From the NCBI GenBank assembly GCA_002841375.1, contig PGZO01000006.1, forward strand, positions 62,001-126,000: a DNA stretch of 64,000 bases, written 5' to 3'. The stretch comes from Firmicutes bacterium HGW-Firmicutes-7. GTDB lineage: Bacteria; Bacillota; Clostridia; Lachnospirales; Vallitaleaceae. The notes below the pieces were generated by a model that ran no database searches, had not been told where the DNA came from, and was given only the letters and a program-made list of their open reading frames with translations. The translations under genes and the position numbers were made by a program. The first letter of the stretch is position 1, and every line of letters begins with the position of its first letter. This document shows positions 62,332 through 64,000 of this stretch, piece after piece.

Positions 62332-64000
62332 CTAAAGTAGTCCAGGAAGGCTGTCAAGAATATTCGTAATTTCGACTACTATAACCGCCTCGTTACCTGC
62401 TTCATCTTTCGCATAAACTGCATAAAATCCATTTTCTTCCACAATAAATTTTTCATGCTTATATTCAATGTTGTCTATATTTGGTACAAATTTAGATATT
62501 GCATTAATCTCATCACTAACCATTTGAATTAGTAAGTCCTCATCAGCAGCAATTCCTGAAAAATCAGCTAAAGTTGCAGTCGTTCTGCCATCAGGAAGCT
62601 TCAAATAATGAGTTTCATCAATTTTAGAGCCTGTACCATTAGATTCAATAAATACGGTTAATGTACTCTTTCCTTTAACAATAAACCTTGGAGAATAATT
62701 TGGTACAATAATTGGGACCAAATCATCTAATTGTAAGTCTTCAACAATATATAATCTGCTACTATTTCCATAAGAATTTGTTGCTGTTGTCTGAAGGTTA
62801 TTTAAACCATCTATCAGTTGAATTTCCTTTTTATAAAGTCCTCCCTCTGTTAATCTACCTTCATCAACAAGTAAATCATTTACAATCAGCTTATTTATTG
62901 TTGAATTTAATTGTGTCTGAAGCTTTAACTCTGCAGTCATTTTTTGCTCTAAAGACACCACATTTACAATAGGAACGGTCTCTGTGCTCGCATTATTAAA
63001 CTGATCGGTTGAACGTACTTTAAGGTAATTACCAACTAATTGTTCTTCTGAAAGCGTGAATGTATTGATTCCAACCTTTCCATCCATCATTGTTGAAATA
63101 ATAGTATCATAAATGTTTAATACTTCCAATTTAGAATCTTCATCAACATCAATTGTAAGTGTATAAGTTAAAAGGTCAGTTAAACTATTTGATAAGCTGG
63201 CTGTAAATACTGGTGGCTTGTTTTCATACACACTAATATCTACTAACGCGAAAGGCTTAATTTTAATAGTATTATCTAGATCTACGTAACGAATATATGA
63301 GGAGTCATTCGCACCTAAAACATATTCACCTACATTTTTAGCTTTTAATACAACCTTAAATTCTTTTGGATTTGCTTGAAAATAAGTACCTTCAGCATTT
63401 AAATTATAGTTAATACTTCCGAATTCCCCTTTAATAGTATTTCCAACTTTTTTCATGTTGTCCGGGAACTCTATAATTTCAAACTCCTCTGGAAAAGTTT
63501 CTTCAAAATAGACATTTTTGATTGAAATATCACTACTAATCTGTTCTCCTAATTCTTCATAAATGTCTGATAGTGCGTCTCCTGTCATAGCTTTTTTATA
63601 ATGACCTGCTGCAGCGTCAGAAATAACTTCTAGCTTATTACCTGCATCATTATCAGCAAAAGCAACAAAATAACTCTCTACGTCCATTGAAGATGACTTA
63701 ATTACAGTACCAACTTCTTTACCATAGTTTAATGCTTTACCATCAGAGTCACTGCTACCAGTACCTCCACGCTTAAGATAGTTCGTATTTCCTGATGTCA
63801 AATAATAACTTTCATTATAGTCTTTTTTGCCATCTTTATCTGTGTCATAATAAGTATAATATGTAGGTGCTCCATCTGTTAAAAAGATAAAATATTTTTC
63901 TGCAGAAGTACTTCCTGATTGTAATAGTTTAAAACCTTCATACATACCCTTTCCAACATTTGTACCACCGCCAGCTGATAAATTATCAATTGACGATATT
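62332..64000 (-). CDS. Von Willebrand factor A domain protein (5' end beyond window)
   Basis: The frame is open to the window edge, giving at least 556 residues of the C-terminal part. The visible N-terminal part is a VWA domain: a MIDAS-type SAGGGTNVGKGMYEG near the edge, then YFIFLTDGAPTYYTYYDTDK and VESYFVAFADNDAGN, and ISDAAAGHYKKAMTGDALSD. Beyond it are a Tyr/Asn-rich beta domain and repeat-like beta segments. An Asp-Lys-Asp-Gly-Lys-Lys-Asp stretch (DTDKDGKKDYNES) looks like a calcium-binding loop. It is probably secreted or surface-bound. No LPxTG motif or C-terminal anchor is seen. Confidence 0.78.
   Translation of the reverse strand, partial: ISSIDNLSAGGGTNVGKGMYEGFKLLQSGSTSAEKYFIFLTDGAPTYYTYYDTDKDGKKDYNESYYLTSGNTNYLKRGGTGSSDSDGKALNYGKEVGTVIKSSSMDVESYFVAFADNDAGNKLEVISDAAAGHYKKAMTGDALSDIYEELGEQISSDISIKNVYFEETFPEEFEIIEFPDNMKKVGNTIKGEFGSINYNLNAEGTYFQANPKEFKVVLKAKNVGEYVLGANDSSYIRYVDLDNTIKIKPFALVDISVYENKPPVFTASLSNSLTDLLTYTLTIDVDEDSKLEVLNIYDTIISTMMDGKVGINTFTLSEEQLVGNYLKVRSTDQFNNASTETVPIVNVVSLEQKMTAELKLQTQLNSTINKLIVNDLLVDEGRLTEGGLYKKEIQLIDGLNNLQTTATNSYGNSSRLYIVEDLQLDDLVPIIVPNYSPRFIVKGKSTLTVFIESNGTGSKIDETHYLKLPDGRTTATLADFSGIAADEDLLIQMVSDEINAISKFVPNIDNIEYKHEKFIVEENGFYAVYAKDEAGNEAVIVVEITNILDSLPGLL

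Overview
The window reads as the chromosome of a low-GC, anaerobic, spore-forming member of the Clostridia, plausibly Lachnospirales or a relative. The evidence is an AT-rich base composition, AGGAGG-type ribosome sites, a Tlp spore protein, FeoA/FeoB and flavodoxin, a NifX-like protein, and several families common in gut and sediment Clostridia (DUF3793, DUF4317, DUF6179/DUF6323, DUF6809). The species cannot be named from this sequence.

Positions 1-8.8 kb hold metal and redox housekeeping: the start of a heavy-metal P-type ATPase under a CsoR-type repressor with a clear operator, a DtxR/MntR-type regulator, a flavodoxin + DUF3793 pair, a truncated Crp/Fnr protein, a DUF6323-DUF6179 operon with a textbook promoter, an RlmI-type methyltransferase and a cytosolic reductive-dehalogenase-like iron-sulfur protein. 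Positions 9.2-15.4 kb hold a MacAB-like efflux system (adaptor with a very long coiled coil, permease, lipoprotein, ATPase) beside its two-component system. Positions 15.6-24.6 kb hold a lipid kinase, a DUF89 protein, an SsuABC/TauABC/NMT1-type importer, NifX-like and flavin reductase genes, and the iron operon feoA-feoB-feoB-associated peptide.

Positions 24.9-34.9 kb form a hexose-use locus. A minus-strand operon encodes a phosphomannose isomerase fused to a degenerate kinase-like domain, a ROK kinase and a ribose/galactose-type ABC importer; it is divergent from a YesM/YesN-type sensor and AraC regulator. A DUF4317 gene and a TetR-controlled FtsX-type ABC system follow, the latter with a double operator around its promoter.

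From 40.4 kb to the tmRNA gene at 59.0 kb the window is accessory and decaying. There are fragments of class I aldolase, a MocR regulator, a frameshifted PLP decarboxylase, an HsdR fragment, serine recombinase fragments, a broken DUF6809 gene, a broken Fic gene, a decayed ISLre2-type element and an IS66 element with an 8-bp target duplication. Among these sit three largely intact candidate defence systems: a 1198-residue SIR2 protein, a type III toxin-antitoxin locus whose RNA repeats show compensatory pseudoknot changes, and a 1022-residue metallophosphoesterase-STAND-TPR protein. A direct repeat of the tmRNA 3' end beside the recombinase remnant suggests an island inserted at ssrA. The window closes with tmRNA, smpB and rnr, then a von Willebrand A domain protein cut by the edge.
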